In this document: piece after piece, positions 48,612 to 62,721 of the stretch
How the letters are laid out: each line of letters begins with the position of its first letter
Numbering within the stretch: the stretch's first letter is position 1
Assembly: GCA_013397795.1 (NCBI GenBank)
Contig: VZTJ01005907.1
Location: forward strand, 1,034,956-1,098,955
DNA: 64,000 bases
Reading direction: 5' to 3'
DNA from: Orthonyx spaldingii
Lineage: Eukaryota; Chordata; Aves; Passeriformes; Orthonychidae
Notes under the pieces: generated by a model
The model's database searches: none
What the model saw: only the letters and a program-made list of their open reading frames with translations
What the model was told of the DNA's origin: nothing
Made by a program: the position numbers and the translations under genes

Positions 48612-49916
48612 CAAGTTTCAATGAAATGAAGCTTAGATATAGCAGTCAGCTCTTTGCCTGGCTTCAGAAGGAACTGCTGACAAAATCAATGTGATGTGCT
48701 GTGCAGGGAACTGTGTATCACAGTATCCATTCAAATGCACTCAGTGCAAATACTGAGCATTTGAAGACTTAACGTTATACAACTTCTGTCAGGAGCAGAA
48801 ATGGGGACACAGAGAATGTGAGTTTGATCTTTTCCTGGGACATTGATTTGGATTGGAATACCAGTAAAAGGGAAATGGTCTCCCAATGATGGAAGAATTT
48901 GTGTTGAAACAAAGTGTGTGCAAGTATGTACATAACACATAGCAACTGATGGAAGATGATCAGATAAAAACGTTGATGTGAAGACCAGGTAAAAGTCTAA
49001 TTTCAGGCCTAGTCATCTTACAGAAATGAAACACAATAACACAGAGACTATTTTAAACAGTTATTTCCTAAAATCCTACCTTGCCTTGACCTTGTCAAAC
49101 TTGCCATTAATGTAAAATGTGGAAAGTTAATTAGGAGTCTCAATTCAAATTTTACCTTGGCCTTTCAAGTAGGTCATGCAGCATGACTCTAAGGACTACT
49201 GCAATATAATATAACACAACTCTGGAGTGAATATGTAAGTCTTTGTGATATAATATCCCACAATCTAATGTACAATGGCACTCATCAACTGCTACTTGAA
49301 GAGATGGTTTAATAGGCATTTGCTTAAGATCCTGAGGTTGTCCTAGACATAAGCACCAGACACGAATGAACCAAAGATATTCCTAATATGTCCTAAGATA
49401 TTCAAGAAGCATACCCATTAAAGACTGCAGGTGTGCCCTGTCCATCTGTGCCTTGGCAGAATATAAAACTCAACATCACCTGAAGCTGACGTAGTGTAAG
49501 TGCTCATTGGAAGGACTGGCATGTATGAGGTCATTTTGGCTTTCCCTGCAAACACCTGTCATACAACATGCACAATGAACTTGGACAGAGTTTTTTAATC
49601 TTGTGTAGTGCAAGGTGGAGAACAGACATAGAGATGTGCACGAGAAAGGTATTTTTCACTCTAGATGAGACTGTTAGACAAGAAAGAACCTTGACATTTT
49701 CCTTTACTGAGAAGGTTTTTTGCTCTGAACTTACGTGGACCCTGGAAATTAAAAAAATCATACTCTCCACCCTTTAAAAAATGATAATAAAAAATAGCTA
49801 AACTGAGGACATTTGAGCACTGATTTTATACTGAGTATTAGCAGTATACTTCTGCACTGACTTCCACTGCCTCTGTTGCATTGGACAAACTGGGAGTGTA
49901 GTTTCTCTTTTTTCAG

Positions 49917-50019
49917 AGGAGCATGGTTATCTCTCCTGCTTTTGCTTGACTGGCCAACAGCTGAATTCAGAGTGAATAAATCAGCTCAGACATGAGGACC
50001 TAAAAATATCAAAATGGAG
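49917..50019 (+). other. Candidate exon C (non-coding)
   Basis: A TTTCTCTTTTTTCAG acceptor and an ATGGAG|GTAAGTAT donor are both close to perfect. All three frames contain stops within the 103 bases, so the exon would be non-coding or a 3'UTR exon. Confidence 0.35.
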
Positions 50020-50214
50020 GTAAGTATCAATGTTCACGAAAGTTTTTTTATACAAAGCAGCATGTGAATGTTCCCAGTGCTCCTGGTTACTGAAAGCCCT
50101 GTTTTCCAGGCTTCAGGCCATGCCACTGCATTTGCTGTTTATTTCCTTGGCATTTAGCAGATTTCTGAATATCCTTTTGTTATTATTTGTCTCTTTTTTC
50201 CTTTTACTCCCCAG

Positions 50215-50532
50215 AACCCCTGGGCAGAGCCCTCCTGTACCTTCACTGCGGAGAGGAAGAGAGGGGCTGAGGGAAGCATCTGGTGGAAATGAAATCTGAG
50301 CAATGGCAAACAGAGAAAGAAATTGCATTGAATGGGAGGCCAACAGGGGGTACCTGGTGCCCTTTTTGCACTGACCTGCAGTGCTCCACTTGCTTCTCTG
50401 CTTTTCCTCATGAGGAATCTGCTGCACAGCAACCAAAGCAAGAGAAGAGCCAGCCCTTGGTCATACTGGAACAAAGAAAGATTAGCACTGGGCTTTACTG
50501 AAAAGATGGGGAAAGCCAAAGGTACAGAGAAG
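50215..50532 (+). other. Candidate exon D
   Basis: A very strong acceptor (CTCTTTTTTCCTTTTACTCCCCAG) lies 195 bases after exon C, and a GAGAAG|GTAAGG donor closes a 318-base segment. The upstream frames stop within about 27 codons. Short frames overlap the segment on both strands. It could be part of the same lncRNA as A to C. Confidence 0.3.
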
Positions 50533-53500
50533 GTAAGGTAAAGACAGTAGGAGACATCCAGATGCTGCCCCACAGAACAAGAAGCTCCTAGAGGTGCCAG
50601 TCCTATAATAAGGAAAAGTTCAGTACAGGGAAAAAGGCTTCTAAAAATCTACATATTCAGACTAAAATGGCCCAACAGGGTGCCTCCAGTCTTCTCTGAA
50701 GTTAATGACAGTCAAGGGCATGCAGTGCTAGGCAGGACCAAGTCAGTGCTGTGTGCATCCTGGGTGAGAAAGGCTATCATATTCTCCTTGCTACTGGGCA
50801 GGGGGTGATCTGCCCTGGGAGTCTGTGTGTGTTGTAAATACCAATGATGGTAGCAGTGTCTGTATAGGGACCATGAACTTGCCAAAGCCTCCAGGAATGT
50901 GCTCTTTGCTCAGAAAAGAGAGCAAGATCACACATTTGCCGAGTGGCCACAGAGATGCTGGGTATACTGGGCCTTCCCTGATTTGTCTTTTGACGTGATT
51001 TATGTCCTGTCTGTGAGTGGAAAAGTTGTTGTGCTATTTAATCGCTGTTTCTAATATTGTTTGTCTGGGCTTTGTGAGTAAGACTTAGGCTCTTAGAGCT
51101 AAGCTTGGGCTCACAGCTCCTCTGCAGTGTTGCCCCACAGGCTTAACAGAATGAGGAGCGCTAAATCCAGGTTCATTACCAAAGCAAAAATGCTTCTTAG
51201 TGCATGTGTCCAACCACAACTTTTCCTCTGTATTCCCTTGTGAGAGCAAAGCTGTGCCTGCAGACTGATGGCTGATGTAATACCACTGGGCTGCTGTCTG
51301 TGTGCAGGTGTGAAGCTGTCACTGGTGTGGTGTTGGCTCACATGCGGTCATCAGGTTGCTCCTGTCGTGCCACCATTCCTTTCCATGAAAGCATAAGTGT
51401 GCTTCAAGACATACATGGGTACAAAGAGGTATGTGTGCTTGTGTGCCATCCACTGCTCGTGTGGTGCACAGCATCCTTTAAAAGGCAGGTCACACTTCAG
51501 AATTAATATCAAAAATCTTTATTAGTAAGAAGTGATTAGAAGCATTATTTTGTATAAATGCAGCTTTATTCAGTAATTCACATTACTAAAAGTACTTCCT
51601 TAAGACTCTACTTGCTGTATTCTTTTTTATAGTGCCAGATACAAAAGCAAACTGTCATTTTGTTGCATGGCCGTTTTCAGTCTTGCAGTCAAATTTTTTT
51701 AGACTAGTTTGGTCAATTGTTTGCAGTACAAGACAGGTGAACACGAGTGGATGAAGTAGGGGTGGGATGGAAGATGCAGAATATCAGCATTCCCTTGTCC
51801 CAGACTCAGTCCTTGACAGGACTTGGGAGGGGTAAATGAAAGTCCAGAAAGAAAGGGTCATTCAGTGTTAGTGGCTGGTGCTTTCATTTTCCAGCTCCAA
51901 ACTGCACACTGTGTTGTTATTTTTAAGACCCTGGAAGAGGCATCAAAATAATCCAAAACCACACAATGTACTAATCTTTTGTTGGAGCCCTTAGAAGCAG
52001 TCCATGTGCCATATAAGTTGAAAGAAATTCATTTTACAGCTAGTCTGTCTGCTTTGAGCTTCCTGACTTGAGACGTAAAGGATTTTATGATGTCTTTCAA
52101 GTTGGAGTGCACTGAGACCTGATTTAGTAATGCTTTTAATAAGGTTTTGATCTTCAAGTGAAAAGCTCAGTAGAAGGACAAGTGACTGCAAATAGTAAAG
52201 CACAACTATCTCTCATTTTAATATTCAGTTATTTTATATAAACGATCGTAACAGCCAATTCATTCTCCCTTGTCTCTATGGATATTTGGTTTCAGAGGAG
52301 AAGGCTGCAGCCTGACAAGCAATGTAGTGACTGTTTACCATTTGCTCTCTTCACAGGGATTGGATGTGGTAGCATCTTGTTGTCATGATTGTTGCTTGAA
52401 CCAGCTAGGAAGTTTAATATTTCATTATGATGATTTTGATAATTGCATTGATCTGTGGATTCGTAATTAAAGACATCACAAAACAAAACAAACCTCCCCC
52501 AAACAATTGTGTGTGTCTAAATCACCTACATGTGTTTCTTGTTCCAAGTTATGTATGGGTTTCTTTTTAGTATTAACTCTTGGCATGACAGAAACTATGC
52601 TGGTAACGTTGGTACCGTTAGCCTAGAATGTTTTTGATGACACCAAGTTTGTTGGGACAGACTGTGAATTACTTGTCAGTTCTTGAGAAGTCAAAGTTTA
52701 ATTGCTGATCAGATGTTTAAAATATGACTTGTATTAGCAATGGGTTTTGATATAAATTCTTTCTTGTGACCAGTAGGCAAGAAGCCAAAGAACTGGCAGT
52801 GCTGCAGCTCTGCTCAGCAGCTGCAGTTTGGAAGTCAGCTCCAGACTTCTATTCTGGACTGAAATTCTCAAGTTTTTCAGATTTTTTTTTTTCCTTCCAT
52901 TGTGGTGGAAATAACTGAAAATAAGTTTAGGCCAACCTGAAATAGATTCCTCCCTCCCTCCTTCTATTTTTCCTGGCCAGTTATTGAGCCAACCAATCAG
53001 TTATTGTGTAGCTCTCTCTATTATGTTCTATATAAATCCATAGTTCCTACCAGATTGTTCTCCATCGCTCCACCTTCTTTCAATAGTCATGGACAAATGG
53101 TCATTGAATCCAAATATGTTTTGCGGATATTTCTGCAAAAAAAGTAGACTTTTACCTGTGAAACCATAGAAGATGAGAAAGTAAACCAAAATAGAAGTTT
53201 TTACTGAGTTCAGCTCTAAACATACTGTATTTTTACAGATTAATCGATCCTTCCTTCCTGCTTTTGTAGAGATTATCAGCCCATCAATACTGTTCTTCCC
53301 TTCTTCTAACTTCCACATGCCTCTCTTGACAATGTAGGGTGCAAACCTATTAACCACACTCCACTGAAGTACTGTTAATCCAATAGAGAGCTCACCGCTG
53401 GGTCAGGAAAAGAGGAGGAGAAAGAGAGGTTTACTGTGCAAAGAGACATCGGCATTGTACAGGAGCCCACTGGTGATGTTTTCCACTCCACCAGCACACT

Positions 53501-55535
53501 GAGGCCAGAACTTTCCTCCTGCAGCTGTGGGCAAAAAAAATTAGATAGCAGTTAACCCAGGATTAATGCTATCAAGTCCCCTTAACATGGAGTTATGCTT
53601 TCAGGATAGACGTTCCCAGGAGAGCAGATCAAATGGGTCGTTTATCTATACTAGTAAGGCAGTTCAAAGGCTCTTCAGGCTCCTTGACCAGGACCTTTTG
53701 CTTACTCTAAAAGCAATATGTGAAACCTTCTTGTTCCAGTGGCTGGCAAAGGAGCCTGACCTATGGCCTCTGTAACCTCCTACTGCTGTGCTCAAGTTCT
53801 CAGCAGATTCCCAGAAGTAGCTGTCTGAAGGCATGCACCAGAGCAGGTTGACGCTTTGTGGCCAACAGGGTCTTTCTCCAGAGCAAATTCCTTTCTCCTT
53901 TTCCTGGCTAAATGTTCCCCTGTGCTCATTTCTTTACCTATACTGTAATTGTCTGGACTTTGTCTTCAAGTTAATCTCATCAGTTAATGATCGTACCAAG
54001 TTTGAAAAGCCCGAAGTGCTACAATTCATTAGTAATTCTTTTGTTTTTTCCCTGATACTCTCTCCAAGCCCAGATCACAGGATCTCTCTGTGTAGCCACA
54101 TCTCCCTCTGTAGCTTATTGTCTTGCATCCAAACAACTGGTCCCTGTTTTCAGCTCATTTGCTGCCTGTTTAACTCCTGTGTTGCTGGAAATATATCATG
54201 GAACCAGGGAGAATTAAACACTGGTAATTTTTTCATGTCATAATCATAAAACTAGCTTTACAGGTGTTTATAACAGGCATTGAACACACATCTGGTCCCC
54301 TTCTGCAGTGTGTGTGAGCATGTAGCACATTGTTCTCTTCTGGTAAGTAAAATTTCTCTTTCCTTCTTTCCTACCTAGCTGTCAGGATACAGACCCCCCC
54401 TGCTCCAGGTCTTTTGTGTTTTCCCATCAGAAAATCAGAAAAAGCAGGAACATGTCAAACATGGGTGAGTTTTAGGAATGTGAAATTGTGCTAGAAACTT
54501 TTATGGAGCTTGTGTAAGCTATTAAAGGAGAATTTTGCTTTTGCAGTTTCTTTTTCCCATGCTCAGAGTTATCCATAATTAGGGTGACTTCTTACACGAA
54601 TTTTTACTCTTCAGATGTAAAGGCTGTGTCAGTGATAAATATCAAGTCATTGTTCCAGAGCATGGGGTTTGGAGTTGCTTGTGCAAGGATCATATAAGTA
54701 TAAAATCACAAACAACAGCTTCTGCTTTGGAAACAGTCCAACCATTCTGCTGGAAAAAAAAAAAAATTAAAAACAATTTAGGCAAAGCCATCGGAGACAA
54801 TTGAAACGAAGTGGTTACAGTCTGGCAAAAGAAATAACATGGGAGCAGGAAGCTTTTAGTACCAGACTTCATCATATGCAAGAAATTGGTTATTTTGGAG
54901 TGTATGAAAGCATCCAACAGAAAGAGTCCACCAAGGACAGAGAGGTAACAAAGCCCCCACTACTACAATTGTGGTAGTTTTGCTTCCTGAAGGACTGGTC
55001 TATTTCCAGCTGTGATGAGTTCAAGTAAACTGCTCTTATGGTATCCAAGGTAATACTTTTAGTGGGTGCAAATCAGTCCGGTTGCAGCCCAAATTTTCTT
55101 TCCTGTATTCATTGCAGCTGGCACTGGTGACGTTCTGTGTTAAGGGGGAAGACCCAGCAGAGCATAGCATGGCACTGCTTGTTTTCCTCAACTCTTAATT
55201 TTCCAGGCTGATAAATGTGGTAGACGAGATGCACACAACAATTGCTATTAAGGTTTGCAGCTGGAGCAGCTTAGCAATGGAATTTCCCTGCAACCATGAG
55301 GACTCAAATCAGTCAGGAAATCCCAAGGCAGCCTCTGCATTGGTCTTTGGGGCAGCACAGGCCGGCTGAGGGGAGTGCTCCTCTCTGGTACTGCTGTGTC
55401 CTGGGTTGATCCCTCTCCAAATCCATGTTTACCAGCACAGCTGTCGGCTGTCAGGCCACCTGTGAATCTTGCACCTGCAAGGACAGGTCTCAGGGTACTC
55501 CTGATGTGCCCAACAGCCTGCACTTCATCTGTCAT
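50533..55535. other. Intergenic, no gene recognised
   Basis: No gene or clear transposon. CCTCCCTCCCTCC-type simple sequence near 52948 and an A run at about 54751-54763. The minus-strand frame at 53028-53357 (109 codons) has no family resemblance. Confidence 0.6.
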
Positions 55536-55585
55536 CTTTTTTCTTCCACATCAGACATTTCTTTTTTCTTCCACATCAGACATTT
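55536..55585 (+). repeat. 25-bp tandem duplication
   Basis: Two identical 25-base units (CTTTTTTCTTCCACATCAGA plus CATTT) lie head to tail, followed by the start of a third (CTTTTTTT). Their identity suggests a recent duplication or slippage. Confidence 0.95.
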
Positions 55586-58500
55586 CTTTTTTTCTGACCA
55601 TCACACTTCTTGCTTCTCTCCAATGCATTGAAAGTCTTCATTTCACTTTCCGCTCTTTGTTCTTCTCCATATCTTGTTTTGTTGTCCTACAGAGAAAGAC
55701 AACACAGAGCAAAAAGGCCATTAAATGGTGAGATTTGCTGTCAAAGTTGTTAACCAGGCTGTGAACTCACCAGGTTTCAGAAGATAATGAAACACTTTGA
55801 ATACGATGCTTGGATAGCTTGGTGGAGAGCAGTCACTTTATGGAGGCTTTTGACTTTATTTCAGGTAGTTTACTTGGCACTCAGCTGTGGCTTTTCCATT
55901 CCCAGCAACCCCTACCTCTGACTTCATTCTCAAACTTTCCTGTTTCGCCCATGCTGTTTGCTTACTGAGTTGCTTTGGCTGGAGCGATGACCTGTTTGTA
56001 TTAACACCAGTTGGGCAAGTTTGGTTTTTTCCAGGACATATGCCAGTTGTCACAGAACTCTCTCAACCTGAGCTGAAGATCAAAAGCCCTTCAAAGTTAG
56101 TAAACACAGTGGCCTTATCCCACCCCCAGACCCTTCTGCACACATGGCACTTCAGCGAAACAGTCTCTTGTCAGACCAGTGATTCAGCCCGCCCATGTTT
56201 CTCTTCTGCAAACTTCACTTGTGGCCTTTTTCCATCTCAAGGGCACAGCACAACAAGGTCTCAAAACCCTCTCCATCAGAACACTCCTGCCCTGCTGAAC
56301 ACCTTCTCACACCCATGAGCTGGCAGCTGCACAGAAATGCAAACATCTGCTTTAAAGAAAATTTTGAGGTGGTTTGAAGTGGGGAACAAAAGCTCACTAA
56401 ATCTGTTCCTTTTGGCTCAGTGACCTTTTGATCCCCTAAGTACAGTCTTGAACCTCAAGCACCTCCAGCAATTAGGAGAGTGCTAGAAGCCACAAGAAAA
56501 TGCAGTGCGAGCACTGAAAATAACAGAAAAACAGATCAGACTGTTCTTAAAATTAAAGGACTGACCAAAACATCCTGGTGATCCATGAAGGCACTAATGA
56601 GTCACACCCCAGGATGGGCTAAATAGTAATAGAAAAAACCTGCTTCTTTCAGTTCCCTGCTGGGACCAAAAAAGTTGATTTTTCATTACTGACTTATTTC
56701 TTTTCCCTCTTCAGTGAGTTACTAGCTGTAATTTATGATTAAATAATTCCTTTGGGAAATTATTCCTCATGGGGAAAGAATTATGGAAAAGAAAAGAGAA
56801 CCCCCACGCCTTCCCCATTCATCAAACCAATGAGAATAGGATTCAGAAAATCCTGATATCATGAGACAGGCTAGCCTTTGCATCCAGTTTTGTTTGGCTG
56901 ATCATTCTGAAAATGGATTGAGAGGCATCGTTGAGTCTTTCCCACTGAACAATAGCAAAAAGAAAGTTGTTTTACTATGAAAACCAGCTTATATTTCACA
57001 GTGACTTATTGTCTTTAGCAAAAAGGGTTCTGCCACAACTTTTTCTGAAGGCAGCCTTGCATTGTTTATGATAAGCAGTTTACCAGGACAACTCTGGCTT
57101 AAATGAAATTCTAGCAAAAATGTCCAGCTACTGTAACCTGAGTTCAGTGCTGGCTATGCCTTATTCAGGCATGTGGATAGATATGCCTTAGCCAGAGTAA
57201 AGGACTGTGATTTTGGAGCAAAATGTGCCAAAAGACAAGGTCAAGACAAAGTTCTGGCATCCACAGTCTTGGCCTTCTACATTTCAGGAGCGCGGAGAAG
57301 AACTTGTTTGTTCCTAACACTGTTGGGACTGTGTTTGTGGTGGTGTATATATGTGGAGGGCAGAGTTAAAGCTGGAAGGGTGAGTACTTTTACCAAAGAG
57401 CATTTAGGAAAAACATACAACAGCAACCATAACCCTGCTGGAACTGGAGCTCCATGGTAGGTAGGAATGTATTTGTGACTTTTGTTAATATGTTCAGCAA
57501 TGTGTACCTGCAAGATAAATTAGATGTCTTCCTCCATCATCCAGTGTTACAGGAAGCTGTTTTGCTGATACAAGGCAGAGAATGGAAACTTGGCTAGCTT
57601 CAGGTCTGAGGGACCAGCCTAAAAGTCTGGCATGTTATTGTATGGTATTGGGTAAGATGAATGATGCCTGTGTTTGGGCGAATTGTTTCCATAGTTTAAG
57701 AGAGAGAAAATCAGCTCAATGCTGATCCAGACTTTGTCATAAGCAATTTGAAAGTTTTCTGTGGGTTCAGCTGAAAAGCGTTTGGAATCAAGGAGAAAAT
57801 GCATGTTGGTGTACGTTGTATTTTGGTGAGCATCTTCTTGAAAAAACACTGGTTTATGGTCATCCTGGCCCCATGGGGTCACCTAATAAAACAGTTCAAA
57901 ATTTATTGGCAAGTTTGGGGCAAGTTCAATCATTCTTTTCTAGCTGATTTTAAAAAAAACCCCAAATTGCAATATAATTACATGCACAGCAATAGTTCAG
58001 TCCAAGAGAGTTCTTGAATGCCATTAGGAGACATATCGTATCCAAATGCTGCCAATGTTAACTAAAACTTCAGAAGCCTGAGCCAAATGGAGACACAATT
58101 TTTCCTTCCTTCCTCCTTCTATTTTTCACTCTTTCCCTCATCACTGCAACTAAAACTAATGTGCCCTGCTTGCCTCATTTGCTAACTAAAACATGTATAC
58201 CTGCTTGTTAAACTGTAATTTTAGCTTCACTTTGATTGATAGCTTGAGTAGGAAAGGTTTGAATTTTTGTCTTGTACAGACACATTCAAATTTCTCGGCA
58301 AAGCTGTTAAATGCTTTGCTTTTGTAGTCATCATGCAGACTGGAGCTTCCCCAGCAACTGGAAAAAGTTTAAATGAATTTAATGAATTTGGGGTTCATTC
58401 TCTTTTTTTCCTAGTTTTTTAGTTAGGGCTTTAATAAAGCTGCGGCTGTTTTGGAATGGGGAGTGCATACCTTCTGAGTGAAGCACAGCCAGAGCTACAG

Positions 58501-61500
58501 CTGCAGCTTTCTTCCTATATGTGTTGCTCAATAGGCTTGTGGGAACTGATGGAGCAGACTGCTGGGACTGCCAGGTGGGACAGCTCCGCTGTTGTTACTG
58601 GCTTGGGCCCAGTTTAATGCCTCGTGTGTAGCTGAATGGAGGAGAGATGTTGAAGAGGTGTTACTAGAAAAACGTTTCTTTAAAATGGGAGCCCTAAAAC
58701 CCCATGATTATGTTAATGTTTGTTCTAATTGTACACTCTGGAGCATCATTTTAATGCCCAAGGAGGCAGAGACTTTTTATTTTTAGTGGCTTCCTGCCCA
58801 CTTGTAGCCAGTGGGTCAAGTGCTTTGCCTGTCTGCCAGTCCATAAAGGGTTTGGACACTTTGCCGACCACTTGCACTACTGTCTGCTGTGGGCTGGTGT
58901 ACCAAGCACAGAAAGTACTTCTGTGATTTCTAATGAAGTACTAATAGTGCTGTGACAGATGGTGCTTCTTCTTTGGTAGAAGTGGCAGGAACTGGTTTTT
59001 AAACCAGAGTTGTCTTGAGTCCAGTTCAGCCTGGACAGGCTTGGGGAACTCTTTAGGTTCCTTTCTAAGAAGACTAGAAAACAGCAGAGAGAGAACGGGA
59101 TAAAATGCAAAAGCCAAAAAGTGGTCCAGGCTGAGTCTGAAGGCAGTATTCACTTTCTGCTGTTTCTGAATAACTAACGCAGAGCAACGCTGGCAGGACA
59201 AAAATGGCCTTAACTGTGTCAGGGTAATGCCCTGTAGGTGACTGTGGCTAGTGCTGAATGCTTCAAGAAGGTGCATCTCTGTACATCCTTTCAGCAGAGG
59301 CTCATACCTCAGCATCCAGACCATCGTGGCCCAGCAAACAATGGATCTGCCATCCATCAGTGGATTTCATTTCAGGAACACAGTGCAAATTTCTCACCAC
59401 CACAATTTTCTTTGGCTTTTTTTTAGTCTTGCAGACAGAAACTCTTAACAGACACTCAGTGTGTGTTTTACCAGAGGGATGGTTTTTCAAAAATCAGCTT
59501 CTCCATTAGAGACAGATTTCTACCCAGTCCTGCTGATGAGAAATATCAATCTACTTGAGATAAAATTACGTAGGAGATTGTAACCTCTTGTTAGCAACGT
59601 GGGTAGTAATATCTTCAGATCTTAAAACCAGATTTGGAAGAGAACATCTGTCCAAGCCTCATACTGTGAAAAACAGTTTTTAAAATGGAAAAAGGTCTGA
59701 ATTACTTTCACTGAACTGATACAGTTGAACATGAGGGAGCATCTCTGTGTTAGAAAAACGAATTTGTTGCATCTTTTTTTGTATTTGCTTGGGCTTAGTC
59801 CTTTTTGGGTATGCTTCTTTTTTTTCTTTCAGTACATTTTAGTCCTCTCCAGCTGAATGGCTGATGTCTTCTTGAGTGTGTCTTTAAATGCAACAGTCAT
59901 GCAAGTAACGAAATCCTGGTTATAAGTGGGTGAAATCACAAGTCAGTTCATTTCCCTGCCCCCACTTCTTTGTAATCAGAAGATAAAGTCACTCCAGAAA
60001 ATGCAGAGGAGGCTCTGCTATCCATGGCATGTCGTTCCTACAGTTAACACACATTTTAAATCACAGTTCTAGAGTTTATTTATACAGCTAAATGTCATAT
60101 GTTTAAAAATAATGAGTTTATTCAGAAAGAAAAATTCTCCTCAGAGTGATTAATTAATGGAAGGAGACTCATTCCCAGAGTAACAGCCAGCTAGAATTAT
60201 TCCAGGCCTTCTCTTGAAGTCAATTACCTGTTGGAAAATCTGTTCAATCCACCAAGACGGTCCAAGTTCAACAGCTTGAAATAGTGAAGCAGTGGTATAT
60301 AGAAAGAAACAGTAAATTTTTCCTAATTGCTTGTGCATCTCATTGTAGCATGTCAGTCACATTCAAGGACAAAAAGCTGGTTTGGGAGTTTAAAGATAAA
60401 AATAATAGTGTTTAGACAAACAGTGGCTTAGATGTTTTTCATAGTGAAAGAGTTTGTTTTTTCCTAATGTCTATGAGCCTTCCTGAAAAAACAAGTGACA
60501 CTGATGTTCTTAAAACATGTAGGACTTAAATTCAATCTGAGGAAAGATGCTAAAGGGTCAACAAATATGCTATTGAGTGTTAACATGAAAGAAAATGGTT
60601 GTGCCATAGAGCACTATCACGAAATTGCAAAAGCTGTTCCTCAGAATCCTCATTCAGCTTGCAGGCAGGTGCAAAGCACAGTCAGGCTCACCTGGATGCT
60701 CTGGTCTCCCAAGAAAGATTCGTTATTGCCTTTTTCCCTGGTCTTTCAGCTAATACATTTGTCTATGAGCAGAAATCAGATGAACTATAGCCACAGGGAA
60801 CTGGTTTGCTGGACTGTGACTACAGCTCAATATCCCTCCGAGTTTAGGTTTGCTCTTTGGTCCCAACTTCCAGAGTTTCATATTGGAGTAATGGAGATAT
60901 AAAAACATATTTCACAGTGGAACTTGGCAAAGTGACAGCCAAGAAATTGTTTTCCCTAGTAATTTTAAACACATCAACACAGTCAGTGTTAAAATATTCT
61001 AAGAAACAGAGGATGGAGGAATAACAGCATCTTAAAAACTTGATGTCTCATGTTGATGTTGATGGGGAGATGACACTTGTCTTTTGTTCATAAAAAGATC
61101 TGAGATCTAATAATTTCAAAATATTAACGGTATACTACATAAGCAGCAAATGAATATATTGACTAGGGACTGATCTTTTCCAACGTATTCCTAACATGTC
61201 TAATAAAAAGAAAACATTTAATTGAAAGAATTTATGCAGCAAACAGGCCAGATGAGCATCTCTGGTGGAGATGTTCTTGTCTCGGAAGTAAGTGAAATGA
61301 ATTTGTAAAACTTTCTAATTACAAACTTACACAATGAACGATTCTGATTCTCATGGTAAGTACACAGGTTTGGGGCTTGTTTTGGGGTTTTTTGGTTTTT
61401 AGGGTTTTTTTGAGAAGAGGGTTGTTTTGGTTTGGTTTGGGTTTTTTTGTTTATTTGTTTACATAAGTACTGAATTTCTGACAGAAGCTAGCAACAGTTC

Positions 61501-62720
61501 ACCCAGGAAATTCAAAGCTGTGCTTGACCATGAGTTATCAGCTCATTTGTCATGGTTTCTCCTTCTACTTAAAAAAGTAAAATCTGTATCAGGCACAGAG
61601 TAACTTAAAATTGTTTGCAAGGGGTTACTTTTGGTTGTACTGTCAGGTCATTTGAAAGATGTTTTCAATATTAATTTGGGGATAGAGGCAAAGGGACCAG
61701 TTATGTTTTCTAGTTTTCCTTTGGAGGAGAGAAGCCCGTAGTTCTCTAACACCGAGGTAGGATCTCTTTACTTGAAATCATGTGTGTGTCCAGGGAAAAT
61801 GAGGTGAAAAGACACCAGAGAAGAGATGGCAGCTGAGAAGCAGCTGTTGGTTTGGAAAAGCAACAAGTGGGAGCTAGTGGGTCATGGGCTGGTGGGGAGG
61901 CAATACAGGCAAGAGGCAAATGCTGTGGGAGGTTCATATACATATGTTCAGAGGACTAAAGTCCTCACTACTGTTAGGGAATGTACAGAATACTTTCTTT
62001 CTCTTCCGTGAAAATACTCCTACTTCATGCTTTTCCAAGACAAAAACCAATCCCTGTGTGACAAAGAAGTTTGTTTTGAGATATTTTTAACTTGTGATAA
62101 AAAAAATAAACTGGTGCCATTTTTTGGTTTTGTCTGTGCCTGTAAAATTAGAAGAACCCTATTGATTCACATGGCAGGGATGCACAGCAGCATTTGTATT
62201 CTGAGGAGGGTGAAGCACAGTCACACATTCAAAGGAAAACATATTTAATGAATCCACTTACATTAATTTGCCACCAATAGAGATTCTTCATAACAAAAGG
62301 GATCCTTGCTCACGTGAAGGCGATGACTAAACCCAGCAAAATACACGTTCTATGCAGTAAGCACCAAGGGAGACAATGCCATGCAGATCTCTGTGATTTA
62401 TGGTGCTCTGTTCTATTGTCTTCTAGGCTTATACGTGATAAGAAAGGAAAATTCCAAGAGATGGCAAAGACCTCCATCTGTTTCAGCTCCCCAGTTTTTT
62501 GGTATTGTTTGAAAGATGATTTCTCAGGAGATGTTACTTAGTTTTCAGTCATATCATTCTTAAAATACATAACAAAGATTTAGTGAAGACCATCAATGAA
62601 AAGAAAAAAGACTACAGAACGTGCTTGAATATGCAACTAATTATTTGGAGCTGCTTTTCCAAAAGGACTGTCTGCTTTTTTAGAGCATCTCTCAGATGCA
62701 GACTTCAAAACATGGTAGGC
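55586..62720. other. Intergenic, no gene recognised
   Basis: No recognisable gene. Pyrimidine-rich stretch near 58097-58135 and a T/G tract at 61371-61460. The frames at 55887-56318 and 60495-60902 (+) and 58941-59357 (-) show no domain I can name. Confidence 0.6.
61371..61460 (+). repeat. G/T low-complexity tract
   Basis: Repeated TTTGG, GGGTTTTTTT and TTTAGGG-like blocks with several GGG runs on the plus strand. It could form an irregular G-quadruplex. Telomere-like only in composition. Confidence 0.8.
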
Positions 62721-62721
62721 A

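Noticed and set aside
53028..53357. 109-codon minus-strand frame with an adjacent donor-like GTAAAAGT
   Set aside because: No family resemblance, no good acceptor pair; AT-rich random frame more likely.
61371..61460. Interstitial telomere repeat
   Set aside because: TTTAGGG-like pieces are not in register and no TTAGGG tandem run exists; it is ordinary T/G low complexity.
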